A stretch of DNA of 21,158 nt, from assembly GCA_903927685.1 (NCBI GenBank), contig CAIYOB010001576.1, positions 1 to 21,158 on the forward strand. Reading direction: 5' to 3'. Shown here one piece after another: positions 15,029-21,158 of this stretch; position 1 is the first letter of the stretch, and each line of letters begins with the position of its first letter. This DNA comes from an uncultured Planctomycetaceae bacterium (GTDB lineage Bacteria > Planctomycetota > Planctomycetia > Pirellulales > Pirellulaceae). A model generated the notes under the pieces. The model saw only the letters and a program-made list of their open reading frames with translations. It was not told the DNA's origin and ran no database searches. The position numbers and the translations under genes are program-made.

Positions 15029-15068
15029 AGCCCCAATTCTCAGCTTGGAAAACGCACGGGGCCGCGTT

Positions 15069-15473
15069 TCAAGCCGCCGACTTGGGCAGGACGACTTCCA
15101 GCGTGCGGTTCAGGCGATCCATTCGCAAGGGCTTGCTCAGATGCGCGTCCATGCCCGCCGCCAGGCAGTCGCGCTGATTGTCCCGCGTGGTCACCGCCAC
15201 GATCGGCATGCGCGTGCCGTGACGTGATTCGAGCGAGCGGATGGCCCGGGTCGCGGTCAGACCGTCCATGACCGGCATGTCCACGTCCATCAGCACCAGG
15301 TCGAACAATTCTCGCCGAATCGCCTCGACCGCCTCCTTGCCGTTGCTCACGACAGTGACCGCGTGGCCCTGACGCTCCAACAGGCGCGTGGCCAACCGCT
15401 GATTCGTGCGACTATCCTCGGCAACGAGGATCCGCAACGCGAGCGGAGCCGATTTGTTGGTTGTTGGCATCAT
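15069..15473 (-). CDS. Single-domain response regulator (CheY-like receiver)
   Basis: The 134-residue protein is one receiver domain. The acidic pair is Glu19-Asp20 (ILVAEDS), the phospho-acceptor Asp63 (LVLMDVDMPVMDG), the switch Thr95 (VAVTT) and the conserved Lys114 (LSKPL). The DVDMPVMDG stretch is typical of receivers found in hybrid histidine kinases. There is no output domain and no kinase gene nearby, so its partners are unknown. Start choice is uncertain: tandem ATGs at 15473 and 15470 sit the usual distance before the first beta strand, but no Shine-Dalgarno is visible. In-frame ATGs at 15533 and 15563 would add unconserved residues. The open frame continues far upstream through repeat copy C, which is not credible coding sequence. 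Confidence 0.88.
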   Translation of the reverse strand: MMPTTNKSAPLALRILVAEDSRTNQRLATRLLERQGHAVTVVSNGKEAVEAIRRELFDLVLMDVDMPVMDGLTATRAIRSLESRHGTRMPIVAVTTRDNQRDCLAAGMDAHLSKPLRMDRLNRTLEVVLPKSAA

Positions 15474-15580
15474 GGGCAATAATTCGCGATCCGACAGGGT
15501 TTCTTGGCGGGATTCTGTGCAGGGCGGGAGCATAGGGGCACGGCAGGGTTTGCTCAAGGCCATTTCCACGAAAAGAGCGT

Positions 15581-15593
15581 AACTTACTAAGTT
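15581..15593. promoter_or_regulatory. AT-rich palindrome upstream of the response regulator gene
   Basis: AACTTA-C-TAAGTT is a perfect 6-bp inverted repeat around one base. On the minus strand it follows TTGAAT (a possible -35) by about 17 bases. It could be an operator over the promoter of the response regulator gene. Confidence 0.35.
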
Positions 15594-15688
15594 GATGTGT
15601 TTATGGGATTCAAGTTGAGTGGACCTCCATCGGCACTGTAGTTGCGTGGCAATGCCGACGGCTGCGTCCAGGGCGAGAATCAAGGCGA

Positions 15689-15815
15689 GCCTGGGGGCGA
15701 GCCACGAAGCACGAGTGGCGAGCCCCCAGGTGTTCGCCACTGGGGGCTCGCTGCGCTCGACCCCAGGCACCGCCAGGGTTCGCACTGGGGGCTCGCTGCA
15801 CTCGACCCCAGGCAC
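15689..15815. repeat. Modular inverted repeat, copy C, with an extra 27-bp unit
   Basis: The 39-bp unit (15691-15729), a 10-base loop and an inverted 27-bp unit (15740-15766) are in the same order as copy A. After 18 bases there is a second inverted 27-bp unit (15785-15811). The inner ends match the other copies; the outer left arm has decayed (GAGCCTGGGG instead of GGTGCCTGGGG). Confidence 0.9.
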
Positions 15816-15965
15816 GGCCGTCTTTTTGAATCCCGCGACGCCACAGTCGTAACAATCGGCAAAATACGAATCTTGCGCATTTATGGAGTCCTGCGGCAGC
15901 CAGGATAAACAGCGGTCGATCAGAAAAGAGGGAATTTCCTGCCTGCTAGTCTGGGGAGCTTTATC

Positions 15966-16667
15966 GTGACCGTGATGAAGAATCCGCTCAGCATCCTGCT
16001 TCTGACGCTGGCCGTGTCCGTTCCGGTCGCCGCCCAAGAGATCCCCGACGTCAAGCCACCAGCGACGGATGGCTATCCAGCGGCGGACAGCTGGTGGCAG
16101 CGACTTCGAACTCAGGTTGACCTGCACCGCAAGCGTGTGAACGTCTGGCCCGAGCCATTCGTGAGCCACGACCGGGAACTGGTCCGCGGCCCGTTCCGCC
16201 AGATGGCCGACAACGGCTGGAAGACCCAAAACACCTTCAGCGACTATCTGTTCGACCCCGGGTCGAACGAACTGACCGGGGCCGGCCAGGCGAAGCTCAA
16301 CTACATCATGACGCAGACACCGCCGCATCGTCGCCAAGTCTATGTCCTGGAGGGCGCCACCCAGGAAGAAACGGCGGCTCGGGTCGCCTCGGTGTATCGC
16401 TATCTGGCGTGGTATGCGCCGGACGCCAGCCCTTGCGCGGTGATGACCACGAAGATCGCTCCGCGTGGCGGTGAAGGCTGGTACGCGTACGAGGTCGAGC
16501 AGGCTTACCGCGCGACGCTGCCCACGCCGCGTATCCCCAACTTCAGTTCGGACAGCAGCTCCAACGGCTCGGGCAACAACGGCGACAACAGCGGCGGCCT
16601 CAACACCGCCAATGGCGGCAACCGCGCGGTCAACGGGAATGGCGGCTCCAACTCTTCGAGGTGGTAA
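15966..16667 (+). CDS. Exported protein with weak OmpA-like segment and Gly/Asn/Ser-rich tail
   Basis: The 233-residue protein has a signal peptide (KNPLSILLLTLAVSVPVAAQ). The middle part, FDPGSNELTGAGQAKLNYIM then VYVLEGATQEETAARVASVY and RYL, follows the layout of an OmpA-type peptidoglycan-binding domain (F-x-ELT-AG-KL then V-V-EG). However, the key Asp and Arg positions are not convincing, so this is a weak call. Residues from about 195 are low-complexity Ser/Asn/Gly. The GTG at 15966 is chosen because GGGGAG lies seven bases upstream; an ATG at 15975 would drop three residues. A TPR lipoprotein gene follows after 40 bases, suggesting an operon for envelope proteins. Confidence 0.7.
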   Translation: MTVMKNPLSILLLTLAVSVPVAAQEIPDVKPPATDGYPAADSWWQRLRTQVDLHRKRVNVWPEPFVSHDRELVRGPFRQMADNGWKTQNTFSDYLFDPGSNELTGAGQAKLNYIMTQTPPHRRQVYVLEGATQEETAARVASVYRYLAWYAPDASPCAVMTTKIAPRGGEGWYAYEVEQAYRATLPTPRIPNFSSDSSSNGSGNNGDNSGGLNTANGGNRAVNGNGGSNSSRW

Positions 16668-16707
16668 CCACTGACTTGCCGAAAGGCGCTGCACACGGAG
16701 GTGCAAC

Positions 16708-17781
16708 ATGAACAACCGGATGCGATCCGCCGGCGCCGCCGTGACCAGTTGTGTCCTGGCGCTGGCCGGCTGCACCTCGTCGCCGCCTTGGGAACGCGAC
16801 TGGGGCAGTGCGTCAAGTCCTTCCGGCCTGAGTGTCCAAGCGGGCTCGGCGACGGGCGCCACGCACCCCAGTCTGAGCGCCGCGCCCAACAGTGCCCCGG
16901 CCGGCAATCCACTGACCGCCGCCACGCACTCGGTCGGCCAGGCGTTCAAGTCCGCCGGCGACAAGGTCGCCACGGCGCTGGAAATCGAACCGAAGGTCAT
17001 TCCGGCGGACGATCCCGCGAAGCTGTCGACTAGGCCCGAGCAGTTAACGCCGGCCCTGTACGTGCAAGCGGCGCAGTTGTCGGAGAGCCGAGGCTCCACC
17101 GCCCAGGCTCAGCAGCAGTACGAGAAGGCGCTGGAGCTGGATCCGTATAACGTCACGACACTGGTGGCCGTCGCGCGGTTCCACGATCGCCAGGGCAACG
17201 CGGACGAGGCCCTGCGGCGCTATCAACTGGCCCGCAATCTGGCTCCCAACAACACGACCGTCCTGAACGATCTCGGCTTGTTCCATGTCCGCCGCGGCGA
17301 TACAGCCGCTGCGCTGGACGCGTTGCAGCAGGCGGTCCGCCTGGATCCTCGCAACGTCCGTTATCGCAACAACCTGGCGGCGGTGTTGATCGAGTCGCAA
17401 CGGGTCAGCGAGGCCGTGGACGTGCTGCGGATCGTCCACCCCGAGGCGACCGCCCTGTTCAACGTCGCGTGCTTGCTGTCGATGAAGCAAGAGACCCAGC
17501 AAGCCGCGGGTTTGCTGGAACAGGCGTTGCGGATCGATCCCTCGCTGGTGGCTGCTCGCGACATGCTCCGGCAACTGCGTCCTGCGGAGACGCTGCTGGC
17601 ACAGTCGACGGTGGCACCGCGGAGCGACGAACCGACAACGCGCGACGTGCCTTGGACACCCAGGCTCGAGACCGCCTCTCGCAGCCGGCCCCAGGTGTGG
17701 GAGTCGACGCCCGCCCGCGACCCGTATGCCGGGCTGCTCGGCCGGGACGACGCTCCCCGGAAGCTGCCCCGGCCCGAGTAG
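16708..17781 (+). CDS. TPR-repeat lipoprotein
   Basis: The 357-residue protein has a lipoprotein signal with lipobox L19-A-G-C22, so it is predicted to be membrane-anchored. After a low-complexity linker, about five tetratricopeptide repeats span residues 117-285. Examples are AQQQYEKALELDPYN, ALRRYQLARNLAPNN, ALDALQQAVRLDPRN and AGLLEQALRIDPS. One repeat, around EAVDVLRIVHPEATAL, is shortened. The C-terminal 70 residues are Pro/Arg-rich and probably disordered. TPR lipoproteins scaffold envelope complexes; the partner may be the preceding exported protein. The ATG at 16708 has GGAGG at 16697-16701. Repeat copy D begins soon after the stop. Confidence 0.88.
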   Translation: MNNRMRSAGAAVTSCVLALAGCTSSPPWERDWGSASSPSGLSVQAGSATGATHPSLSAAPNSAPAGNPLTAATHSVGQAFKSAGDKVATALEIEPKVIPADDPAKLSTRPEQLTPALYVQAAQLSESRGSTAQAQQQYEKALELDPYNVTTLVAVARFHDRQGNADEALRRYQLARNLAPNNTTVLNDLGLFHVRRGDTAAALDALQQAVRLDPRNVRYRNNLAAVLIESQRVSEAVDVLRIVHPEATALFNVACLLSMKQETQQAAGLLEQALRIDPSLVAARDMLRQLRPAETLLAQSTVAPRSDEPTTRDVPWTPRLETASRSRPQVWESTPARDPYAGLLGRDDAPRKLPRPE

Positions 17782-17840
17782 CATCCTGTTGTGTCACCTA
17801 TCGCCCGGGTCGCTGGCGTCGAAATCAGAGACGGACGATT

Positions 17841-17955
17841 GCCCGGGTGGCTGGGGTCGAGTGCAGCGAGCCCCCAGTGTCAGAACCGGTGCGTCACCTG
17901 TCGCCCGGGTGGCTGGGGTCGAGTGCAGCGAGCCCCCAGTGTCAGAACCGGTGCG
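17841..17955. repeat. Tandem direct repeat of the 27-bp unit, copy D
   Basis: A 53-base segment (17841-17893) recurs exactly at 17903-17955, period 62. Each contains the 27-bp unit of the modular repeat (17851-17877, 17913-17939) in direct rather than inverted order, flanked by GCCCGGGTGG and GTGTCAGAACCGGTGCG. A truncated, diverged third copy precedes them at about 17791-17821. No 39-bp unit is present. Confidence 0.9.
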
Positions 17956-18203
17956 CTCGCGGCAAGCGGCGGGCTGGTTCCGCTGCCCTCGCAGCCCTCC
18001 CCGGCCGCTACCGCGTCCGCCCCTCTCGCGAGCGGGATGGTGAATTGCTGCCGGCGATGATCGCGGACCAGGTTCCCGAGACCCCCCCGCAAGCCGGAGG
18101 GCAAATCGGCGCGGCCCAAGCCGGTGTGGGGCCGGGACTTTCCGCTGCGCCATTGGGATGGCCTGTCGGTTTGCCAAAAAACGCTCCTTGTCGCGTCTCC
18201 GAG

Positions 18204-18233
18204 TGCGACAATCGCCGGGGATTCAATTAGAAT
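18204..18233 (+). promoter_or_regulatory. Weak candidate promoter for the DUF1080 gene
   Basis: TGCGAC (18204-18209) and TAGAAT (18228-18233) are 18 bases apart. The -10 matches five of six positions; the -35 is poor. Confidence 0.3.
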
Positions 18234-18286
18234 GATGCGGAAACGGCCCTGGCCGACCGCAACTGACATTCGAGGAATCCCCGCCC

Positions 18287-19075
18287 ATGTGCCGCACCTT
18301 AGTTATCTGGTCTGCCCTGATCGTCCTTCTGGCTGGCGCGTCCGCCGCGGCGCAGCAGCCGATTCCCCTGTTCGATGGCACCTCGCTTCACGGCTGGCAG
18401 CGGATGGACGGCAAGCCGGTCGAGGATGATTGGGAGATCGTCGCCGGCACGCTGCACTTGAAGGACCTGCCCGGCAGCGGAGCCAATCTGTTCACCACCC
18501 AGGAGTACACCGATTTCGACTTGGAATTCGAGTGGCGGATCTCGCCCAAAGGCAACAACGGGCTGAAATACCGCGTCCGCCAATACGGCAACCAGTACTT
18601 AGGCTGCGAGTACCAGATCCTGGATGACGCCGCCTACAACCTGAATCCACGCGGGATGACCGGGTCACTGTACGAACTGTACGAGCCCAGCGAGGCCAAG
18701 CAACTGAAGCCGGTGGGCGAGTTCAATCACAGCCGGATCGTGGTTCGTGGCAATCATATCGAGCACTGGCTAAACGGGGCCCGGATCGTGTCGGCGACCG
18801 TGGGGACCGCCGAGTGGGACCAGCGCGTGGCCGCCAGCAAATTTGGCAAGTACGAAGGCTTTGGCGAGAACCGCTCGGGACTGATCATGCTGACCGATCA
18901 CAACAGCGAAGTCTGGTATCGCAACATCATCCTGACTCCGCTGCCGCCGCCGGTATCCGCGGCCGCCTGCGCGGCACGGACGCCAGGCCGTTGCGGATCT
19001 CTGCGTTGTTGGCACGGCCGCGTTGGCGAGTTCGTGGCCCGACTGCGCGGTGCACGGCATTCGTGCGCCCACTAG
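18287..19075 (+). CDS. Secreted DUF1080 (3-keto-disaccharide hydrolase/LamG-like) protein with atypical C-terminal tail
   Basis: The 262-residue protein has a signal peptide (about 1-22). It then carries the DUF1080 layout: PLFDGTSLHGWQ, WEIVAGTLHL, FTTQEYTDFDLEFEWRIS, GNNGLKYRV, YLGCEYQILDD and WYRNIILTPL. The fold is a concanavalin-like sandwich; related proteins hydrolyse 3-keto-glucosides or bind sugars. The domain ends near residue 219. The last 43 residues (PPPVSAAACAARTPGRC onward) are Arg/Cys-rich and foreign to the family, suggesting loss of an original stop or a recent extension. The ATG at 18287 has CGAGGAA nine bases upstream. The TIM-barrel gene begins 14 bases after the stop, so they are probably co-transcribed. 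Confidence 0.9.
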   Translation: MCRTLVIWSALIVLLAGASAAAQQPIPLFDGTSLHGWQRMDGKPVEDDWEIVAGTLHLKDLPGSGANLFTTQEYTDFDLEFEWRISPKGNNGLKYRVRQYGNQYLGCEYQILDDAAYNLNPRGMTGSLYELYEPSEAKQLKPVGEFNHSRIVVRGNHIEHWLNGARIVSATVGTAEWDQRVAASKFGKYEGFGENRSGLIMLTDHNSEVWYRNIILTPLPPPVSAAACAARTPGRCGSLRCWHGRVGEFVARLRGARHSCAH

Positions 19076-19089
19076 AACAGGACCGTCTC

Positions 19090-20097
19090 ATGCACACCCG
19101 ACGCGATTTCCTTCAACGGGCGGCGTTTTCCGCCGCCGCAGCCGTCTCGGCAGCGGCTCTGATCCCTTCGGCCGCCACCGCCGCAGAACCGGCCGGGGCG
19201 CCAGCGGCAGTCCCCGGCGACGACCGCCGCCCGCGCTGGCGTACCGCCTTTGGCTTGAACGGCTTTCAGTCCTCCGAGAGTCTGTACGGCCATACGTTTC
19301 CGATTTGGGAAGTACTCGAATTCGCCCAGCGGGAGGGTTTTGCAGGGATCGAACTGCTGCCGGGCTGGCTCAAAGGCATCTATCCCGACTCCGCCGACAC
19401 GGCTCGCATCGCGAGCCTGCGGGGATTCCTGAGCCGCTATAACGTAAAAGCCTTCTCGATCCAAACCTTCGGTGCGGAGGCTTTTCAAGCCGACCCCAGC
19501 GTCCGGGCCGGCTGGCTCAAGCGGTTTGCGAATCTGGCCTCGTTCGCCCGCCAGGTGGGCTGCGAGTGCGTCGGCTACTGGCCCGGCGGCGACTTGGGCG
19601 GCCAGACCGTCGACCAGGCCATCGGCTCATTGGCCGCGTCGCTGCACGAAATGGGCAACATCGTGGCCGACGCAGGGCTGCTGCTGTCGGTCGAGATCGA
19701 GCCGCCGTTCGCCTTCAACACGATCGATCATCTGATCAAGATCCTCGACGGCGCGGACCATCCGCAGGTCAAGGGGATGTACGATCCGAGCCACTTCGAC
19801 CTGATGAACGGCAGCACGGGCAAGCCGCACGAGTTGCTGCAGCGGCTGGGCGTGCAGCGCGTGGGCTACGTGCACTTTACGGACACGGACGGCACGCTGT
19901 ACCACGGCACTTCGAAGCATCTGCCTGCGGGCGACGGGCACATCGATGTGCGGAAGTCGCTGGAAACGCTGTGGACCGGCGGCTACCAAGGCTGGATCAT
20001 GATCGACGCCTGGATGACCCCCGATCCCTACGACGCTTGCCGCAAAGGCCGCTTGGCGATCGAGACCGCCTGCCGGGAATTCGGCAAGTCGCCGTGA
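19090..20097 (+). CDS. Tat-exported xylose-isomerase-like TIM barrel (sugar phosphate isomerase/epimerase family)
   Basis: The 335-residue protein starts with the Tat signal TRRDFLQRAAF and an Ala-rich hydrophobic stretch to about residue 38. The AP-endonuclease-2/xylose-isomerase-like barrel follows: FAGIELLPGWLKG, VKAFSIQTFG, LLLSVEIEPPFAFN (metal-ligand Glu), VKGMYDPSHFDLM (Asp/His), RVGYVHFTDTDGT (His) and GWIMIDAW. Exported members are abundant in planctomycetes, and some act with DUF1080 proteins in 3-keto-sugar metabolism, consistent with the gene just upstream. The reaction cannot be specified. The ATG at 19090 has AGGA at 19079-19082. Confidence 0.9.
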   Translation: MHTRRDFLQRAAFSAAAAVSAAALIPSAATAAEPAGAPAAVPGDDRRPRWRTAFGLNGFQSSESLYGHTFPIWEVLEFAQREGFAGIELLPGWLKGIYPDSADTARIASLRGFLSRYNVKAFSIQTFGAEAFQADPSVRAGWLKRFANLASFARQVGCECVGYWPGGDLGGQTVDQAIGSLAASLHEMGNIVADAGLLLSVEIEPPFAFNTIDHLIKILDGADHPQVKGMYDPSHFDLMNGSTGKPHELLQRLGVQRVGYVHFTDTDGTLYHGTSKHLPAGDGHIDVRKSLETLWTGGYQGWIMIDAWMTPDPYDACRKGRLAIETACREFGKSP

Positions 20098-20216
20098 TGC
20101 GGGCAGTCGATCCGTCGGGCCACGACTGCGACTCGGCCCGCCGGGATGCGGTCATTCTCGAGCCGAATCTGGGGTCGTGAGGTCCGCCTGACGGATCGCG
20201 GGCCTGGAACCGAGCT

Positions 20217-20244
20217 GTGTGCAAACAAGTGCTTCCGTGTGCAA
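20217..20244. promoter_or_regulatory. Short direct repeat GTGTGCAA upstream of the FGE-fold gene
   Basis: GTGTGCAA occurs at 20217-20224 and 20237-20244, spaced by 20 bases (about two helical turns). It could bind an activator; chance is not excluded. Confidence 0.2.
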
Positions 20245-20265
20245 GCCGGAATTGAGGTACTAAAG

Positions 20266-21158
20266 ATGCAATCCGACACTGCCGTCTGCTTGGTATTCAC
20301 CTGCCTCCTCACGCTGGGCGGGAACCCCGGGCGAGGCGAGGACGCGGTTGTCAACTCGGTGGGAATCCGCCTGATTCGCCTGTCGGCGGGGACCTTCCCG
20401 ATGGGCTCGGCCGACGGCGAATGGGACGAACGGCCGGTGCACGACGTGACGATCGGCCGACCGTTCTGGCTGGGCGCGACCGAGGTCACCAACGCCCAGT
20501 ACGAACGGTTCGACCCGCAGCACAAGGCGCTGCGCGGCAAGCTCGGCTTCTCGACAGCCGATGACGAGGCCGCCGTGTTCGTGTCCTGGGATCAGGCCAT
20601 GGCCTTTTGCCGGTGGCTCAGCGAGCAGGAGGGTAAGCCGTATCGGTTGCCGACGGAAGCGGAGTGGGAATACGCCTGCCGGGCCGGCACGACGACGCGG
20701 TATTCCACGGGCGACACGTTGCCGGAAGCCTGGCAGAAGAACGTCGGGATCAGTTGGTTTCCGGGGAAGCGGTCTGACAAGGACGCGGTTTCGCTGCAGG
20801 TCGCTCGGACGCCAGCGAATCCCTGGGAGGTATATGACTTGCACGGGAACGTCGAGGAATGGTGCCTGGACTGGTATGGGCCGTATGCCGCAGACGCCCA
20901 GACGGATCCCGTGGGCCGCAGCGACGGCTCGTTCCGCGTCACCCGCGGCGGCAGCCATTCGACCACACTCGAGTACCTGCGGGCGGCGAACCGGAGCGGT
21001 ACGCTGCCGGCAGACCGGAGCTGGCTGATCGGCTTCCGTGTGGTGCAAGCCGAACTGCCGTCCACCCCGCCGTTGCCCGCCGTGCCGCCGCCACTGAACG
21101 CGCGCGACGTCAAGCAGCAGGTGCCCGCCGACCTGGCCGCCGGCCCCGATCCTGCCCA
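20266..21158 (+). CDS. FGE-sulfatase-fold (SUMF1-like) exported protein, 3' end outside the window
   Basis: At least 297 residues, open at the right edge. A hydrophobic N-terminus (AVCLVFTCLLTLGG) suggests export. The FGE fold is clear: GTFPMGSADGEWDERPVHDV, FWLGATEVTNAQY, VSWDQAMAFCRWLSEQEGK, YRLPTEAEWEYACRAGT, YDLHGNVEEWCLDWY, VTRGGSHS and IGFRVV. True formylglycine-generating enzymes carry two copper-binding cysteines after RGGS; here that segment reads RGGSHSTTLEYLRAANRS, with none, so sulfatase activation is unlikely. Such relatives often have structural or ligand-binding roles. After the domain (about residue 263) a Pro-rich linker leads into more sequence beyond the edge, so a second domain is likely. 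The ATG at 20266 has GAGG eight bases upstream. Confidence 0.88.
   Translation, partial: MQSDTAVCLVFTCLLTLGGNPGRGEDAVVNSVGIRLIRLSAGTFPMGSADGEWDERPVHDVTIGRPFWLGATEVTNAQYERFDPQHKALRGKLGFSTADDEAAVFVSWDQAMAFCRWLSEQEGKPYRLPTEAEWEYACRAGTTTRYSTGDTLPEAWQKNVGISWFPGKRSDKDAVSLQVARTPANPWEVYDLHGNVEEWCLDWYGPYAADAQTDPVGRSDGSFRVTRGGSHSTTLEYLRAANRSGTLPADRSWLIGFRVVQAELPSTPPLPAVPPPLNARDVKQQVPADLAAGPDPA

Larger units (their letters stand above)
15474..15965. other. Divergent intergenic region with repeat copy C
   Basis: These 492 bases lie between the response regulator (minus) and the envelope gene pair (plus). Apart from the repeat (15689-15815) and the palindrome at 15581-15593, no gene or RNA element was recognised. 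The flanking stretches are AT-richer than the coding DNA, consistent with promoter regions. Confidence 0.7.
17782..18286. other. Intergenic region with tandem repeat copy D
   Basis: These 505 bases contain the tandem repeat (17841-17955), a degenerate earlier copy (about 17791-17821) and a possible promoter near 18204-18233. Between 17956 and 18200 only very GC-rich sequence with the palindrome CTCGCGAG was seen; no gene is convincing on either strand. Confidence 0.7.

Noticed and set aside
15610..15855. Small open frames crossing the modular repeats
   Set aside because: Their peptides (for example VPGVECSEPP-type strings) recur at each repeat copy in different frames, which shows they are translation of the repeat, not genes.
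15474..17099. Upstream extension of the response regulator frame to about 676 codons
   Set aside because: It runs antisense through two supported plus-strand genes and through repeat copy C; only the last 134 codons look like protein.
17841..17955. Tandem repeats considered as a CRISPR array
   Set aside because: Only two exact copies, a repeat of 53 bases with a 9-base interval, and the same unit occurs elsewhere as an interspersed repeat; no cas genes.

Overview
The window is high-GC and reads as a chromosomal segment of a planctomycete (Planctomycetota, most like the Pirellulales-type lineages). The evidence is a DUF1559 pseudopilin-like protein with the N-methylation motif and the H-x9-DG tail, a DUF1080 sugar-hydrolase-like protein, twin-arginine (RRDFL) TIM-barrel and GH116 proteins, an FGE-sulfatase-fold protein, and intergenic repeats of the kind that yield spurious ORFs in this phylum. 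No rRNA, tRNA, CRISPR array, transposase or phage gene was seen. The first gene (GH116) and the last (FGE-fold) run off the window edges.

Region 1 (1-2212): a Tat-exported GH116 glycosidase on the minus strand, divergent from a DUF1559 protein. The gap holds a short hairpin and the first copy of a modular inverted repeat.

Region 2 (2214-8572): a tungstate/molybdate island. On the minus strand lie a short ModE-type regulator, then an exported protein fusing a sulfite-oxidase-like (Moco-fold) domain to a tetrapyrrole methylase domain, then tupA, tupB and tupC. The fusion gene and tupA share an ATGA stop/start overlap, so the fusion belongs to the transport operon. A second type of inverted repeat sits between tupA and tupB. 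Divergent from the regulator, on the plus strand, is a three-gene operon: a multi-pass membrane protein, a short TiaS-like (IDDTD) protein and a small cupin. The regulator and the fusion gene each have a TATAAT-type promoter with a 16-base spacer and nearby small palindromes. This island is the most novel part of the window.

Region 3 (8553-14910): exported carbohydrate-active proteins: a SASA/SGNH esterase (minus), then on the plus strand a GH97 glycosidase, a secreted nucleoside hydrolase and a GH99/WbsX-like protein with a C-terminal CBM9-like domain.

Region 4 (14911-18286): three more repeat loci, an orphan single-domain response regulator (minus), and a pair of plus-strand envelope genes: an exported protein with a weak OmpA-like segment and a TPR lipoprotein.

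Region 5 (18287-21158): a DUF1080 protein, a closely linked Tat-exported xylose-isomerase-like TIM barrel, and an FGE-fold protein that lacks the catalytic cysteines. Together with regions 1 and 3 this suggests extracytoplasmic breakdown of complex glycans.
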